A stretch of DNA of 40,964 nucleotides from JALSHZ01 sp964614535. GTDB lineage: Bacteria > Pseudomonadota > Gammaproteobacteria > UWMA-0217. Position 1 is the stretch's first letter. Each line of letters opens with the position of its first letter. The stretch is from assembly GCA_964614535.1 (NCBI GenBank), contig CAZTOZ010000028.1:1-40964 (forward strand). Direction: 5' to 3'. Shown here piece by piece: positions 18,404 to 26,629 of the stretch. Under the pieces are notes generated by a model. It did no database searches. It had not been told where the DNA came from and saw only the letters and a list, made by a program, of their open reading frames with translations. The translations under genes were made by a program, and so were the position numbers.

Positions 18404-19147
18404 ATGAAGAAGTGGAACTTGGTGCTGGCCATCGGCATGGCGCTCGGCAGCGCCGCCTGTGGCAACAATCAGGCGCTGATGGATGCCGCCGTCAAGGTGG
18501 CGCAGCAGGCGGGGCAGGGTGGTGTGGTCGATGGCGCCCTCGGTAGCGGTGAGATCGCGGCCGGGTTGAAGGAGGCGTTGCGTGTCGGCGCGGACAATGT
18601 TGTCGGCCGCCTGGGCCGGCCCGATGGTTTCCGCCTCGACCCCAAGGTGCATATCCCGCTGCCGGAGAATCTGCGCAAGGCCCGGGAGGTGGCCGCCCGG
18701 TTCGGGCTGGATGGTCGTTTTGCCGAGCTGGAGAATCGCCTCAACGCGGCGGCCGAGGCGGCCACGCCGAAGGCGAAAAGGCTGTTCGTCGATGCGATAT
18801 CGCAGATGACGCTGGAGGATGCGCGCGCCATCCTGAACGGGCCGGACGATGCGGCGACCCGCTACTTCGAGGAGAAGACGTCGGACCGGCTGGCGGCCGA
18901 GATGAAGCCGATCGTCGATTCGTCGATGGCCGAGGTGGGGGTGTTGCAGGCCTATGACAGCGTGCTGTCGGGGCTTGGCCCCGCCGCTGGGATGTTGCCC
19001 GATCTGAAGACCGATCTCTCCTCCTATGTCGTGGGCAAGGCGATGGATGGCATTTTCACCTATCTGGCCGCGGAAGAGGCGGCGATTCGCAAGGATCCGG
19101 CGAAGCGCACGACGGAGCTGCTGCGCAAGGTGTTCGGTCGGCGTTGA
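18404..19147 (+). CDS. DUF4197 family lipoprotein
   Basis: A 247-residue protein with an N-terminal signal and a probable lipobox (GSAAC, Cys at residue 20), so likely a periplasmic lipoprotein. The mature part matches the DUF4197 pattern: an early ALGSGEIAAGLKEALRVGADN, then PDGFRLDPKVHIPLPENL, AAEAATPKAKRLFVDAISQM, EDARAILNGPDDAATRYF, and a C-terminal SYVVGKAMDGIFTYLAAEE. The family has no established biochemical role that I know of. ATG 18404 follows GGAGAG at 18391-18396. It is divergent from the peptidase-propeller-barrel gene (114-bp gap) and convergent with the repeat lipoprotein, with a strong hairpin between them. Confidence 0.9.
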   Translation: MKKWNLVLAIGMALGSAACGNNQALMDAAVKVAQQAGQGGVVDGALGSGEIAAGLKEALRVGADNVVGRLGRPDGFRLDPKVHIPLPENLRKAREVAARFGLDGRFAELENRLNAAAEAATPKAKRLFVDAISQMTLEDARAILNGPDDAATRYFEEKTSDRLAAEMKPIVDSSMAEVGVLQAYDSVLSGLGPAAGMLPDLKTDLSSYVVGKAMDGIFTYLAAEEAAIRKDPAKRTTELLRKVFGRR

Positions 19148-19233
19148 GATGGCATCGGCACCGCGCCGATGTTCATAGTGGTGTGACGGGGAGGGCGGCC
19201 GGGACGGTACCGACGGGCGGATGTCGCACACAC

Positions 19234-19262
19234 AAAAAAAGAGGGCCGCTTTCGCGGCCCTC
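19234..19262 (-). terminator. Intrinsic terminator of the repeat lipoprotein gene
   Basis: A perfect 9-bp stem (19241-19249 with 19254-19262) with a four-base loop, followed on the minus strand by seven T (19240-19234). It begins 26 bases past the lipoprotein stop codon. The plus-strand side has only CCTTTCG after the stem, so it may also slow transcription from the DUF4197 gene but less well. Confidence 0.9.
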
Positions 19263-19287
19263 CTTTCGTTCACTCAGACTTGAAGTC

Positions 19288-20958
19288 TCAGTTTACGCTG
19301 ACACCCAGTGCCCGGACAGTTTCCAGTGTGAGGTAACGTGTCGGGGTGAGGCCTTTCGCATCCTGGAACTTCCGCATGGCGGAGATGGTCTGGGAAGCGA
19401 CGATGCCGTCGATCGGGCCGCGATAGTAGCCAGCCTTCTTCAGCGCACGCTGGATCTCCATGATCTTCTGCTTGGTCATGTTGACCTGGCAGAGAACCGG
19501 CATCCACTGCATGTGGCCGTCGGAGACCTTCTCGGTGCGAGTCACCGTCTGGTAGGACGCAGGGATGGTGATGCGACGCTCTTGCGGCGGCGATACCAGC
19601 TTGCGAACCTTGACCGTCTTGTACTTGGCCGGGATGGTGATCCGCTTGGTCTTGGCCGGCTCGGCCAGAACGCGCTTGGTGATGGTCTTGTACTGCTCGG
19701 GCTTGGCCAGCAGGCAGAGGGCATCACCGGTGGCCTGTCCGACCTTGCCGGAAGGCGACTTGCAGCTCTTGCCGTTGGTGCCGACCGGGCACCAGTAGGT
19801 CTCGGCATCGGCAATCTTGACCTTCTTGGTAACGGTCTTGTATTGCGCCGGGATCTCGACGGTGCGCTCCTGCGGCGGCGTCAGCATCTTGCGAATGGTG
19901 ACGGTCTTGTACTCGGCCGGGATGGTGATCCGCTTGGTGGTCGGCGGAGAGACCATGACGCGCTTGGTGATGGTGCGGTACTGTGCCGGCACCTCGACCA
20001 GACACATGACCTCGCCGGTGGCCTGGTCGATGCGCTCCTTGGAACCCGGTACGCGGTTGGGTACCTCACCCGGCAGACAGGCGCCGCCAGAGCACTCGGA
20101 GACCTTCCAGGTGGTGTAGGCCGGACGAACCAGAACCTTCTCGGTGACGGTCTTGTACTTGGCCGGCACGGTGACGACCTTTTCCGAAGCCTCGCGCACC
20201 AGAACCTTCTCGGTCACGGTGCCGTACTTGGCCGGAATGACCTCGATGCGGGTGCCAGGCTCGCGCACCAGAACCTTCTCGGTCTGGGTGCCATACTTGG
20301 CCGGGATGTAGTACTCGGCAAAGCAGCTGCCGACCGATGCGCCGTCGAGGTTGGCGCCACCGCTGCGGGCCGCCGCGAGACGACGCTCGTCAGCCAGTTT
20401 GGCGTTGGTGCTCTTGGCGGCGCGAGGGCCGTTGGTGCTGAAGGTCCAGAAGGTTTCGCCGTCGCGTACCTTGATCTTCTCGGTAATGGTCTTGTACTTG
20501 GGCGGGATGGTGACCATCTTCTCGCCGGGCTCGGAGACCAGCACCTTCTCGGTGGTCCACTCGTACTTGGCCGGAATGATTTCCAGCTTTTCGCCTTCAG
20601 CCTTGGCCAGAACCTTCTCGGTGACGGTTCTGAACTTGGGCGGAATCCATACACGGGCGTAGCATTCGCCGGGACGTGCATTGGGTGGGAGCAGTCCATC
20701 ACCAGCCATGGCGACTGGTGCAGGAGCGGCCTGCTGAGTGGCGGCTGAGCTCAGGGCACTCTCCTTGGCCTTCAGTGAAGACTCCTTGGATGCCAGAGCG
20801 GCTTCACGCTCCTGCAGAGCGCGCAGTTTTGCTTCGTACTCCTTTTCTGCGGCAGAAGCGCTCGCAGCGGAAGTTGTCGCCTTGTTGTTGGAACAAGCGC
20901 CAGTCATGGCCACCAACAGGGCAACGGAAGCGGCGGTGATAATCCGTGTGCTTTTCAT
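19288..20958 (-). CDS. Repeat lipoprotein with twelve 23-residue units and a peptidoglycan-binding domain
   Basis: A 556-residue probable lipoprotein. The lipobox is MTGAC with Cys22, followed by an Ala/Ser linker and a coiled coil (about 37-70). Then come units of the form IPAKYKTVTEKVLV at residues 105, 128, 151; 218, 241, 264; 323, 346, 369; and 419, 442, 465, exactly 23 apart within each group of three. Each triplet is led by a conserved Cys (99, 212, 319, 415) and closed by a Trp segment (WTF, WKV, YWCP, MQWMP). Residues about 495-550 form a peptidoglycan-binding domain (MEIQRALKKAGYYRGPIDG, then FQDAKGL). It would tether the outer membrane to the cell wall. Its own terminator follows. 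Function is unknown. Confidence 0.9.
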   Translation of the reverse strand: MKSTRIITAASVALLVAMTGACSNNKATTSAASASAAEKEYEAKLRALQEREAALASKESSLKAKESALSSAATQQAAPAPVAMAGDGLLPPNARPGECYARVWIPPKFRTVTEKVLAKAEGEKLEIIPAKYEWTTEKVLVSEPGEKMVTIPPKYKTITEKIKVRDGETFWTFSTNGPRAAKSTNAKLADERRLAAARSGGANLDGASVGSCFAEYYIPAKYGTQTEKVLVREPGTRIEVIPAKYGTVTEKVLVREASEKVVTVPAKYKTVTEKVLVRPAYTTWKVSECSGGACLPGEVPNRVPGSKERIDQATGEVMCLVEVPAQYRTITKRVMVSPPTTKRITIPAEYKTVTIRKMLTPPQERTVEIPAQYKTVTKKVKIADAETYWCPVGTNGKSCKSPSGKVGQATGDALCLLAKPEQYKTITKRVLAEPAKTKRITIPAKYKTVKVRKLVSPPQERRITIPASYQTVTRTEKVSDGHMQWMPVLCQVNMTKQKIMEIQRALKKAGYYRGPIDGIVASQTISAMRKFQDAKGLTPTRYLTLETVRALGVSVN

Positions 20959-21335
20959 CGGGTTCCCCCCTTCCAGGAAAATTGTTGTGGGTCAAAAAAG
21001 TGGTTTAAACGTGACGTAATGTGTGACAAATCACAAATAACGCCTTGTCCGTCAAGATATTAGCTGATTTTGGGATGAACGCAACAGAAATGCGGGCCAA
21101 TACGTGCTAGGTATACCCGGTTTTGTCCGCATGACTGCACTCGCGGCACAAGATATTCCGGGGACGGTTTGTCGCGGGTGGAACATCTTGTGGCTCCCAT
21201 GGCTGTGCAATCCTACCGGTTTTCTCAGGGGTAGCCCTCAGTTATTACATAAGTTCACAAGATTCCGCTCTAACAATGGCGCCTTTCTGTTTGAGTAATA
21301 ACGGTATTTTCTGTTTTTTTCTGCCTGAGGCGTGG
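20959..21335. other. Intergenic region upstream of the repeat lipoprotein
   Basis: A 377-bp AT-richer stretch between dgkA (3' end) and the repeat lipoprotein (5' end), both minus-strand. It must hold the lipoprotein promoter: GGAAGGGGGG lies just upstream of the ATG, and TTGACG occurs on the minus strand at 21052-21057, but no matching -10 was found at normal spacing. An inverted repeat TGTGA-N4-TCACA lies at 21022-21035. No convincing ORF, RNA gene or terminator for dgkA was seen. Confidence 0.5.
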
Positions 21336-21707
21336 TCAGCTCAGCAGTGCCGCCAGCCAGACGAGGCCGGCCAGGATCAGCGCGATCAGCACCGCGGCAC
21401 TGCCCTGGTCCTTGGCCTTGCCGGAGAGGTGGTGGAACTCCGGTCCGATGCGATCGACGATCGACTCCAGCGCGGAGTTGAGCAGTTCGACGATCAGTAC
21501 CAGCAGCAGGCTGCCGATCAGCAGTGCCGTCTCCATCGCCGTCTCCCCCAGCCACAGAGCCAGCGGCACGGCAGCTGCCAGCAACCACAGCTCCTGGCGA
21601 AAGGCCGCCTCCGTCTGGCAGGTGGAGGCAAGGCCCTTGGCGGAGTAGCCGGCGGCGTTGACGATGCGCCGCCAGCCGGTGGCTTTTGGAGGGATCTCAT
21701 CCTGCAT
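21336..21707 (-). CDS. dgkA: Diacylglycerol kinase
   Basis: A 123-residue integral inner-membrane kinase that phosphorylates diacylglycerol to phosphatidate, recycling lipid after periplasmic glucan or LPS modification. It shows an amphipathic N-terminal helix (GWRRIVNAAGYSAKGL), EAAFRQE, three transmembrane helices, and the catalytic signature ELLNSALESIVDR followed by KAKDQGSAAV. Length equals E. coli DgkA (122). Its start lies inside the end of gcvPB (11-bp overlap at 21697-21707), so it is the last gene of the glycine cleavage operon and probably depends on translation of gcvPB. No separate promoter is visible. Confidence 0.96.
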   Translation of the reverse strand: MQDEIPPKATGWRRIVNAAGYSAKGLASTCQTEAAFRQELWLLAAAVPLALWLGETAMETALLIGSLLLVLIVELLNSALESIVDRIGPEFHHLSGKAKDQGSAAVLIALILAGLVWLAALLS

Positions 21708-23148
21708 CGGGTTGCCACCTCAAATCGGGTTTGCGGGCCGCCGTCACTTCGTCGAAGCGGCGGTTGGGCATCGTATGGGGGGCCTGGCGGACGGTGTCGG
21801 GTGCCGTTTCGGCCTCTTGCTGGATGGCTGTCATCGCCTCGACGAAGCCGTCGATGACCTCCTTGGGTTCGGTCTCGGTCGGCTCGATCAGCAGGCATTC
21901 CGGCACCAGCAGCGGAAAGTAGGTGGTCGGCGCATGGATGCCGTGATCCAGCAACCGCTTGGCGAAGTCCATCGCCGTCACTTTCAGTTCCTTCGCCTGC
22001 CGCTGCAGGGTGACGATGAACTCGTGGCTGGCGCGGCGCCCGGGGAAGGCGGTGTCGAAGCCAGCGGCCTCGAGCCGTTTCATCAGGTAGTTGGCGTTCA
22101 GCGTGGCGAACTCGGCGATTCGCGGCATGCCGGCCCGGCCGAGCATACGCATATATATGTAGGCGCGAATCAATACCCCGGCGTTGCCGGCAAAGGCCGA
22201 TAGCCGTCCCATGGTCTGGGGCAGGTCGTCCTCGGTGAGCCAGTGGTAGCGGTCGCCCTCGCGTTCGACCACCGGTATCGGGCGATAGGGCATCAGCCGC
22301 TCGGCCACGCCCACTGCGCCGGAGCCGGGTCCGCCGCCCCCGTGAGGGGTGGAGAAGGTCTTGTGGAGATTCATGTGGATCACGTCGAAGCCCATGTCGC
22401 CGGGGCGCACCTTGCCGAGAATGGCATTGAGATTGGCGCCATCGTAGTAGAGCAGGCCGCCGGCCTCGTGAACGATGCGGGCGATCTCCATGATGTTGCG
22501 CTCGAACACTCCGAGGGTGGATGGATTGGTCAGCATCAGTCCGGCGGTCTGCGGGCCGACCGCGGCCTTCAGTGCCTCCAGATCGACGTCGCCGTGGGCG
22601 TCGGTGGGAATCTCCTTGACCTTGTAGCCGCACATGATGGCGGTGGCGGGGTTGGTGCCGTGGGCCGCGTCGGGCACCAGGATCTCGTCGCGCTCGTCGT
22701 CGCCACGGTGGTCGTGGTAGGCGCGGATCATCGCGATGCCGGCGAACTCGCCCTGTGCGCCGGCCATCGGCGTCAGCGAGACCCCGGCCATGCCGGTGAC
22801 CGCTTTGAGCATCTCCTGCAACTCGAACATCATTTGCAGGAAACCCTGGCTGTGATCCTCCGGAGCCAGCGGGTGGCGGTCGATCAGTCCCGGTAGCATC
22901 GCCAGACTGTTGCAGGCCCGGGGGTTGTATTTCATCGTGCACGAGCCCAGCGGGTAGAAGTGGGTGTCGATCGAGAAGTTCTGCTGTGACAGCCGGGTGT
23001 AATGCCGTACCACCTGCATTTCGGAGACGGCCGGCAGGCCGGTGTCGGAGGTGCGCAGAAAGCGGTCCGGCAGGTCGATCGCGGCGGTGGTGGCGGGGGC
23101 CTGGGCGGTCGCGCGCCGGCCCGGGGTCGAGTGTTCGAAAATCAGCAT
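21697..23148 (-). CDS. gcvPB: Glycine dehydrogenase (decarboxylating) subunit 2
   Basis: A 483-residue C-terminal half of P-protein in the two-subunit form of the glycine cleavage system. With GcvPA it decarboxylates glycine and passes the aminomethyl group to lipoyl-GcvH. It carries the PLP-binding lysine Lys263 in NLHKTFSTPHGGGGPG. Other family segments are FYPLGSCTMKYNPR, PMAGAQGE, AHGTNPATA and YYDGANLNA. The gene starts 3 bp after gcvPA ends and overlaps dgkA at its 3' end. E. coli has a single fused gcvP, so the split form is a clade marker. It is also used by many sulfur oxidisers and by Gram-positive bacteria. Confidence 0.97.
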   Translation of the reverse strand: MLIFEHSTPGRRATAQAPATTAAIDLPDRFLRTSDTGLPAVSEMQVVRHYTRLSQQNFSIDTHFYPLGSCTMKYNPRACNSLAMLPGLIDRHPLAPEDHSQGFLQMMFELQEMLKAVTGMAGVSLTPMAGAQGEFAGIAMIRAYHDHRGDDERDEILVPDAAHGTNPATAIMCGYKVKEIPTDAHGDVDLEALKAAVGPQTAGLMLTNPSTLGVFERNIMEIARIVHEAGGLLYYDGANLNAILGKVRPGDMGFDVIHMNLHKTFSTPHGGGGPGSGAVGVAERLMPYRPIPVVEREGDRYHWLTEDDLPQTMGRLSAFAGNAGVLIRAYIYMRMLGRAGMPRIAEFATLNANYLMKRLEAAGFDTAFPGRRASHEFIVTLQRQAKELKVTAMDFAKRLLDHGIHAPTTYFPLLVPECLLIEPTETEPKEVIDGFVEAMTAIQQEAETAPDTVRQAPHTMPNRRFDEVTAARKPDLRWQPDAG

Positions 23149-23151
23149 GGG

Positions 23152-24510
23152 TCAACTCTCCAGGGCGTTGTCGAGCGCCTCGACATAGCGGTCGATGTCG
23201 GCATCGTTCTTGGTTTCGGTGACGCAGACCAGCAGCGTATCGGCCAGCGCCGGATCGGTCTGGCCCAGATCGTAGCCGCCGAGCACGCCCTGTTTGGCCA
23301 TTGCCGCCAGCAATGGTGCGACCGGGCGGTCGAAGCGGAGGGCGACTTCATGGAAGTATTCGCCGGAGAAACGGGGCGTGATCCCGCGTGGCGCCAGCCG
23401 CTCCACCAGCTGGCGGGTGTTGGCCAGCGAGGCCGCGGCGGCGTTGCGCAGCCCGGTGGGGCCCAGCAGCGCCATGTGGATGGTCGAGGCGGTCACCACC
23501 AGGCCCTGGTTGGTGCAGATGTTGGAGGTGGCCCGTGAGCGGCGGATGTGTTGCTCCCGTGCCTGCAATGTCAATACGAAGCCCCGCTTGCCGTCGGCAT
23601 CGACGGCACGGCCCACCAGCCGCCCCGGCATCTGCCGTACATGGGCCTGCTTGCAACAGAGAATGCCGTAATAGGGGCCGCCGGAGGAGAGCGGGGCACC
23701 CAGCGGCTGGCCGTCGCCGCAAACGATGTCGGCGCCGTCGCCACCCCACTCCCCGGGTGGCTTGAGGATCCCGAGCGTGAACGGGTTGACGAGGCCGATC
23801 ACCAGTGTGCCGTTGCGCTCGGCCCACGCCGTCAGCGCGTCGGTCTCCTCGAGGACACCGAAGAAGTTGGGCTGCGGAATCACCAGCGCGGTGATGTCCT
23901 CGCCGCTGAATGCCTCCAGCGAGGCCGGGTCGACCCGGCCGCTGGCGGCATCGACCGGCAGCGACACCAGTTCGATGCCCTGGTGCCTGACGATGGTCTC
24001 GGCGGTGTCGCGGTAGGCCGGATGTACCGACTGCGGCAGCAGGATCTTTTTCGACTTCGATCGGCGGTGGACCCGGACCGCCATCAGAATCGCCTCCCCC
24101 AGTGCCGAGGCGCCGTCGTAGAGTGAGGCGTTGGAGACGTCCATGGCCGTCAGGCCGGTCATCATCGTCTGGTATTCGTAGATGAGTTGCAGCGTGCCCT
24201 GGCTGGCCTCGGCCTGATACGGCGTGTAGGCGGTGTAGAACTCGCCGCGCGTGGCCAGCTCCCAGACGGCGGCGGGGATGTGGTGCTCGTAGGCGCCGGC
24301 GCCGATGAAGTTGAGCGCGCCGCTGTCGCGGGCCGCCATCCGCCGGACCTCGCGCGCCACCTCCATTTCACTGGCGGCCTCGGGAATGCCGTCCAGTGAG
24401 TGGCAGCGGATGTCGGTGGGGATCTCGTCGAACAACGCCTCGATGTCATCGACACCGATGACGGCGAGCATCTGTTCGATCTCTTCCGGGGTGTGGGGTA
24501 TGAATGGCAT
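23152..24510 (-). CDS. gcvPA: Glycine dehydrogenase (decarboxylating) subunit 1
   Basis: A 452-residue N-terminal half of P-protein. Family segments visible include the opening MPFIPHTPEEIEQMLAVIG, FIGAGAYEHHIPAAV, FYTAYTPYQAEASQGTLQ, EYQTMMTGLTAMDVSNASLYDG, and GDGQPLGAPLSSGGPYYG near the middle. It lacks the PLP lysine, which is in GcvPB, and contributes to the heterotetramer interface and active-site cover. Length is normal (about 450). It sits 42 bp downstream of gcvH and 3 bp upstream of gcvPB in the riboswitch-led operon. Confidence 0.97.
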   Translation of the reverse strand: MPFIPHTPEEIEQMLAVIGVDDIEALFDEIPTDIRCHSLDGIPEAASEMEVAREVRRMAARDSGALNFIGAGAYEHHIPAAVWELATRGEFYTAYTPYQAEASQGTLQLIYEYQTMMTGLTAMDVSNASLYDGASALGEAILMAVRVHRRSKSKKILLPQSVHPAYRDTAETIVRHQGIELVSLPVDAASGRVDPASLEAFSGEDITALVIPQPNFFGVLEETDALTAWAERNGTLVIGLVNPFTLGILKPPGEWGGDGADIVCGDGQPLGAPLSSGGPYYGILCCKQAHVRQMPGRLVGRAVDADGKRGFVLTLQAREQHIRRSRATSNICTNQGLVVTASTIHMALLGPTGLRNAAAASLANTRQLVERLAPRGITPRFSGEYFHEVALRFDRPVAPLLAAMAKQGVLGGYDLGQTDPALADTLLVCVTETKNDADIDRYVEALDNALES

Positions 24511-24552
24511 GTCTGCTCCGGTCGGGTGGTGGCGGAGGCGGGCCGGTGGCCC

Positions 24553-24939
24553 TTACTGGTCGGCCTCGGCGGCGTAGTCGTCGGCGCCGAGCAGACTGCC
24601 GAGCGCGTCCGGGTCGGCCAGTTTCATCTTGAAGATCCAGCCTTCGCCGTAGGGGTCGGAGTTGATCAGCTCCGGTTCGTCCTCGAGCTTCTCGTTGACG
24701 GCGACGATCTCGCCGGCCAGTGGTGCGTAGATGTCGGAGGCGGCCTTGACCGACTCGACCACGGCACAGGGCTCTTCGGCCTCCAACGTCTTGCCCGTTT
24801 CGGGCAGCTCGACGAACACCAGATCGCCCAGCAGCGCCTGGGCGTGATCGGTGATGCCGACGGTGACGGTGCCGTTTTCGTTGTCGCTGACCCACTCGTG
24901 GGACTTGGTGTATTTCAGTTCGGCGGGAATATTGCTCAT
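24553..24939 (-). CDS. gcvH: Glycine cleavage system H protein
   Basis: A 128-residue lipoyl carrier that shuttles the aminomethyl group between the P, T and L proteins. The lipoylated residue is Lys65 in AVVESVKAASDIYAPLAG. The usual opening KYTKSHEWV and the C-terminal GEGWIFKMK segment are both present. Length is typical. It lies between gcvT (24-bp gap) and gcvPA (42-bp gap). The L protein (dihydrolipoamide dehydrogenase) is not encoded in the window and would be shared from elsewhere. Confidence 0.97.
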   Translation of the reverse strand: MSNIPAELKYTKSHEWVSDNENGTVTVGITDHAQALLGDLVFVELPETGKTLEAEEPCAVVESVKAASDIYAPLAGEIVAVNEKLEDEPELINSDPYGEGWIFKMKLADPDALGSLLGADDYAAEADQ

Positions 24940-24963
24940 GGTCGTATTCTCGTTGGTTGGGTT

Positions 24964-26052
24964 TCAGTCGATGAGGGATTGGCCGTTGCGGACGAACGGC
25001 ATCTTCACCACCCGGGCGGGCAGGCGCCTGCCGCGGATCTCCACCTCGCAGCGTTCGCCGATGTCGGCCGGTACCCGGGCCATGGCGATGGCGCGCTGCA
25101 ATGTTGGCGAAAAGGTGCCCGAGGTGGTCTCGCCTTCGGCGCCGCTGTCGGTGAAGACGCGCTGGTGCCCGCGTAGCACGCCACGGCCTTCCAGCACCAG
25201 GCCGACGAACCTTTTCAGCCCGCCGGTGGCGTGCTGCGCCTCCAGCGCCGCGCGGCCGATGAAGTCGCGCTCCGCCGGTTCCCAGGCCACGGTCCAGCCG
25301 AGACCGGATTCGAGCGGTGAGGTCGTCTCGTCCATGTCGGTGCCGTAGAGGTTCATGCCAGCCTCCAGCCGCAGCGTGTCACGGGCGCCGAGGCCGCAGG
25401 GGCCGACCCCCGCTTCCCGCAGCCGTGACCAGAGCGTCGGTGCCTGATGGTCGGTGACCATGATCTCGAAGCCGTCCTCGCCGGTGTAGCCGGTGCGGGC
25501 GATGAAGTAGGGGCCGATGAAACGGCCGAAGAATGGCGCCAGCTCACCGGCCTGTCGCGCTTCCCCTTCGGTGAGCACGCTCATGGCGCGGTCACGGGCA
25601 TTGGGGCCCTGGACCGCGATCATCGCGATCTCCGGGCGCTCGGTGACGGTGACGTCGAAGGCGGCGGCCTGCCGGCCGATCCAGGCGAGATCCTTGTCGC
25701 GGGTGGCGGCGTTGACCACGATGCGGAAGTAGTCGTCGGTGACGTGGTAGGTGATCAGGTCGTCGATGATGCCGCCCTGCTCGTTGAGCATGCAGCTGTA
25801 GAGCGCCTTGCCCGGCGCCTTCAGCCGGCCCACGTCGTTGGCCAGCAGACGTTGCAGGAATTCACGTGTCCGCCGCCCTTCGAGGTCGACGATGACCATG
25901 TGGGAGACGTCGAACATGCCGGCGTCGCGGCGGACCCGGTGATGCTCCTCGATCTGGGAGCCGTAGTGGATCGGCATCTCCCAGCCGGCGAAATCGACGA
26001 TCTTGCCGTTGGCTTCCAGATGCTGGTCGTAGAGGGCGGTGCGTTGGCTCAT
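24964..26052 (-). CDS. gcvT: Aminomethyltransferase (glycine cleavage T protein)
   Basis: A 362-residue tetrahydrofolate-dependent enzyme that releases ammonia from the aminomethyl-lipoyl intermediate and forms 5,10-methylene-THF. Diagnostic stretches are LYDQHLEANGKIVDFAGWEMPIHYG at the N-terminus (residues 6-30), RRDAGMFDVSHM, ARTGYTGEDGFEI, and LGARDTLRLEAGMNLYG. ATG 26052 is chosen over an in-frame ATG at 26088 because it gives the standard N-terminus and has CGGAG six bases upstream on the minus strand; the earlier start would also run into the riboswitch-proximal leader. It is the first gene of the operon, 51 bases after the riboswitch. Confidence 0.97.
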   Translation of the reverse strand: MSQRTALYDQHLEANGKIVDFAGWEMPIHYGSQIEEHHRVRRDAGMFDVSHMVIVDLEGRRTREFLQRLLANDVGRLKAPGKALYSCMLNEQGGIIDDLITYHVTDDYFRIVVNAATRDKDLAWIGRQAAAFDVTVTERPEIAMIAVQGPNARDRAMSVLTEGEARQAGELAPFFGRFIGPYFIARTGYTGEDGFEIMVTDHQAPTLWSRLREAGVGPCGLGARDTLRLEAGMNLYGTDMDETTSPLESGLGWTVAWEPAERDFIGRAALEAQHATGGLKRFVGLVLEGRGVLRGHQRVFTDSGAEGETTSGTFSPTLQRAIAMARVPADIGERCEVEIRGRRLPARVVKMPFVRNGQSLID

Positions 26053-26102
26053 GGTGGCTCCGGGGCGTTCTCGATGACGGCACGACACACGCCATGCCGC
26101 CG

Positions 26103-26262
26103 CCCCTCTGTCCGGTTACCTGAGAGATTGACCCCCTTCGGTGGGCGTTGTCACGCCGCTCTCCAGAGCCAACATGGCAGACCCACGGTCCTTTTGCCTG
26201 AGCGTTTCCGGGCGGAATTGCGCCTTCGGCGGAGCAGGCGGTCTGCTCACTCTCCCATGGGT
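26103..26262 (-). promoter_or_regulatory. Tandem glycine riboswitch
   Basis: On the minus strand two glycine aptamers stand in series upstream of gcvT. The first (about 26262-26178) has GGGAGAG, then GCCGAAGGCGCAA, then CTCAGGCAAAAGGACCG. The second (about 26170-26103) has CTGGAGAGCGG, then ACCGAAGGGGGTCAA, then CTCTCAGGTAACCGGACAGAGG. These are the conserved blocks of the gcvT element. Tandem aptamers upstream of glycine catabolic genes normally switch expression on when glycine is high. No clear terminator hairpin with a T-run follows, so control may be at translation of gcvT. Confidence 0.93.
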
Positions 26263-26319
26263 GCGGAGTTGGATCGCGAATGATAGACCAGCGGTGTCGC
26301 GCTGTCGATCGATGGTCGT

Positions 26320-26565
26320 TCAGAGCGTCTCGTGGGTGCCGTCGCAGAACGGCAGGTTCTTGCTGCGCTTGCAGCGGCAGATCCACGCCTCCTCGTCCTT
26401 CTCCGCGGTCAGGACGATCGGTCGGAATGGCGTGCCCTTGTGCGCGCCGTCGCAGAAGATACCGTCGGCCGACCGGCCGCAGCTGCAAAAGTAGTATTCG
26501 GTACCGGCCTCCAGCTTCACCCGGGCGGGCGATTTGGCGTAGATGTCGGGTTCGATGTCGGTCAT
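26320..26565 (-). CDS. CDGSH-type iron-sulfur protein
   Basis: An 81-residue protein with two CDGSH-type zinc-finger-like 2Fe-2S motifs: CSCGRSADGIFCDGAH and CRCKRSKNLPFCDGTH, each with three Cys and one His. Such small proteins bind labile 2Fe-2S clusters and are proposed to act in electron or cluster transfer; no specific partner is known here. ATG 26565 is preferred because AGGAG lies about nine bases upstream on the minus strand, and an upstream in-frame start at 26685 would translate a 9-bp tandem repeat. It lies between ubiI and the gcv riboswitch, where E. coli has no such gene. Confidence 0.9.
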   Translation of the reverse strand: MTDIEPDIYAKSPARVKLEAGTEYYFCSCGRSADGIFCDGAHKGTPFRPIVLTAEKDEEAWICRCKRSKNLPFCDGTHETL

Positions 26566-26582
26566 GGTGGTGGTCTCCTGGT

Positions 26583-26617
26583 GTCTCTGGCTTCTCTGGC
26601 TTCTCTGGCTTCTCTGG
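26583..26617. repeat. Short tandem repeat, 9-bp unit
   Basis: CTTCTCTGG occurs three times in tandem (26591-26617), preceded by a partial copy GTCTCTGG. It occupies the 64-bp gap between ubiI and the CDGSH gene and abuts the latter's ribosome-binding region. Such repeats can vary in copy number by slippage. Confidence 0.85.
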
Positions 26618-26629
26618 TCGCCGGCCGGA

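Noticed and set aside
19144..20748. 534-codon plus-strand frame opposite the repeat lipoprotein, with its own repeats
   Set aside because: The repeats (LLGDGLVLGRD-like) are only the antisense image of the real 23-residue units.
21022..21035. TGTGA-N4-TCACA inverted repeat upstream of the repeat lipoprotein, as a Crp site
   Set aside because: The spacer is 4 rather than 6 bp; the N6 register (TGTGT...TCACA) has a mismatch. Not strong enough to call.
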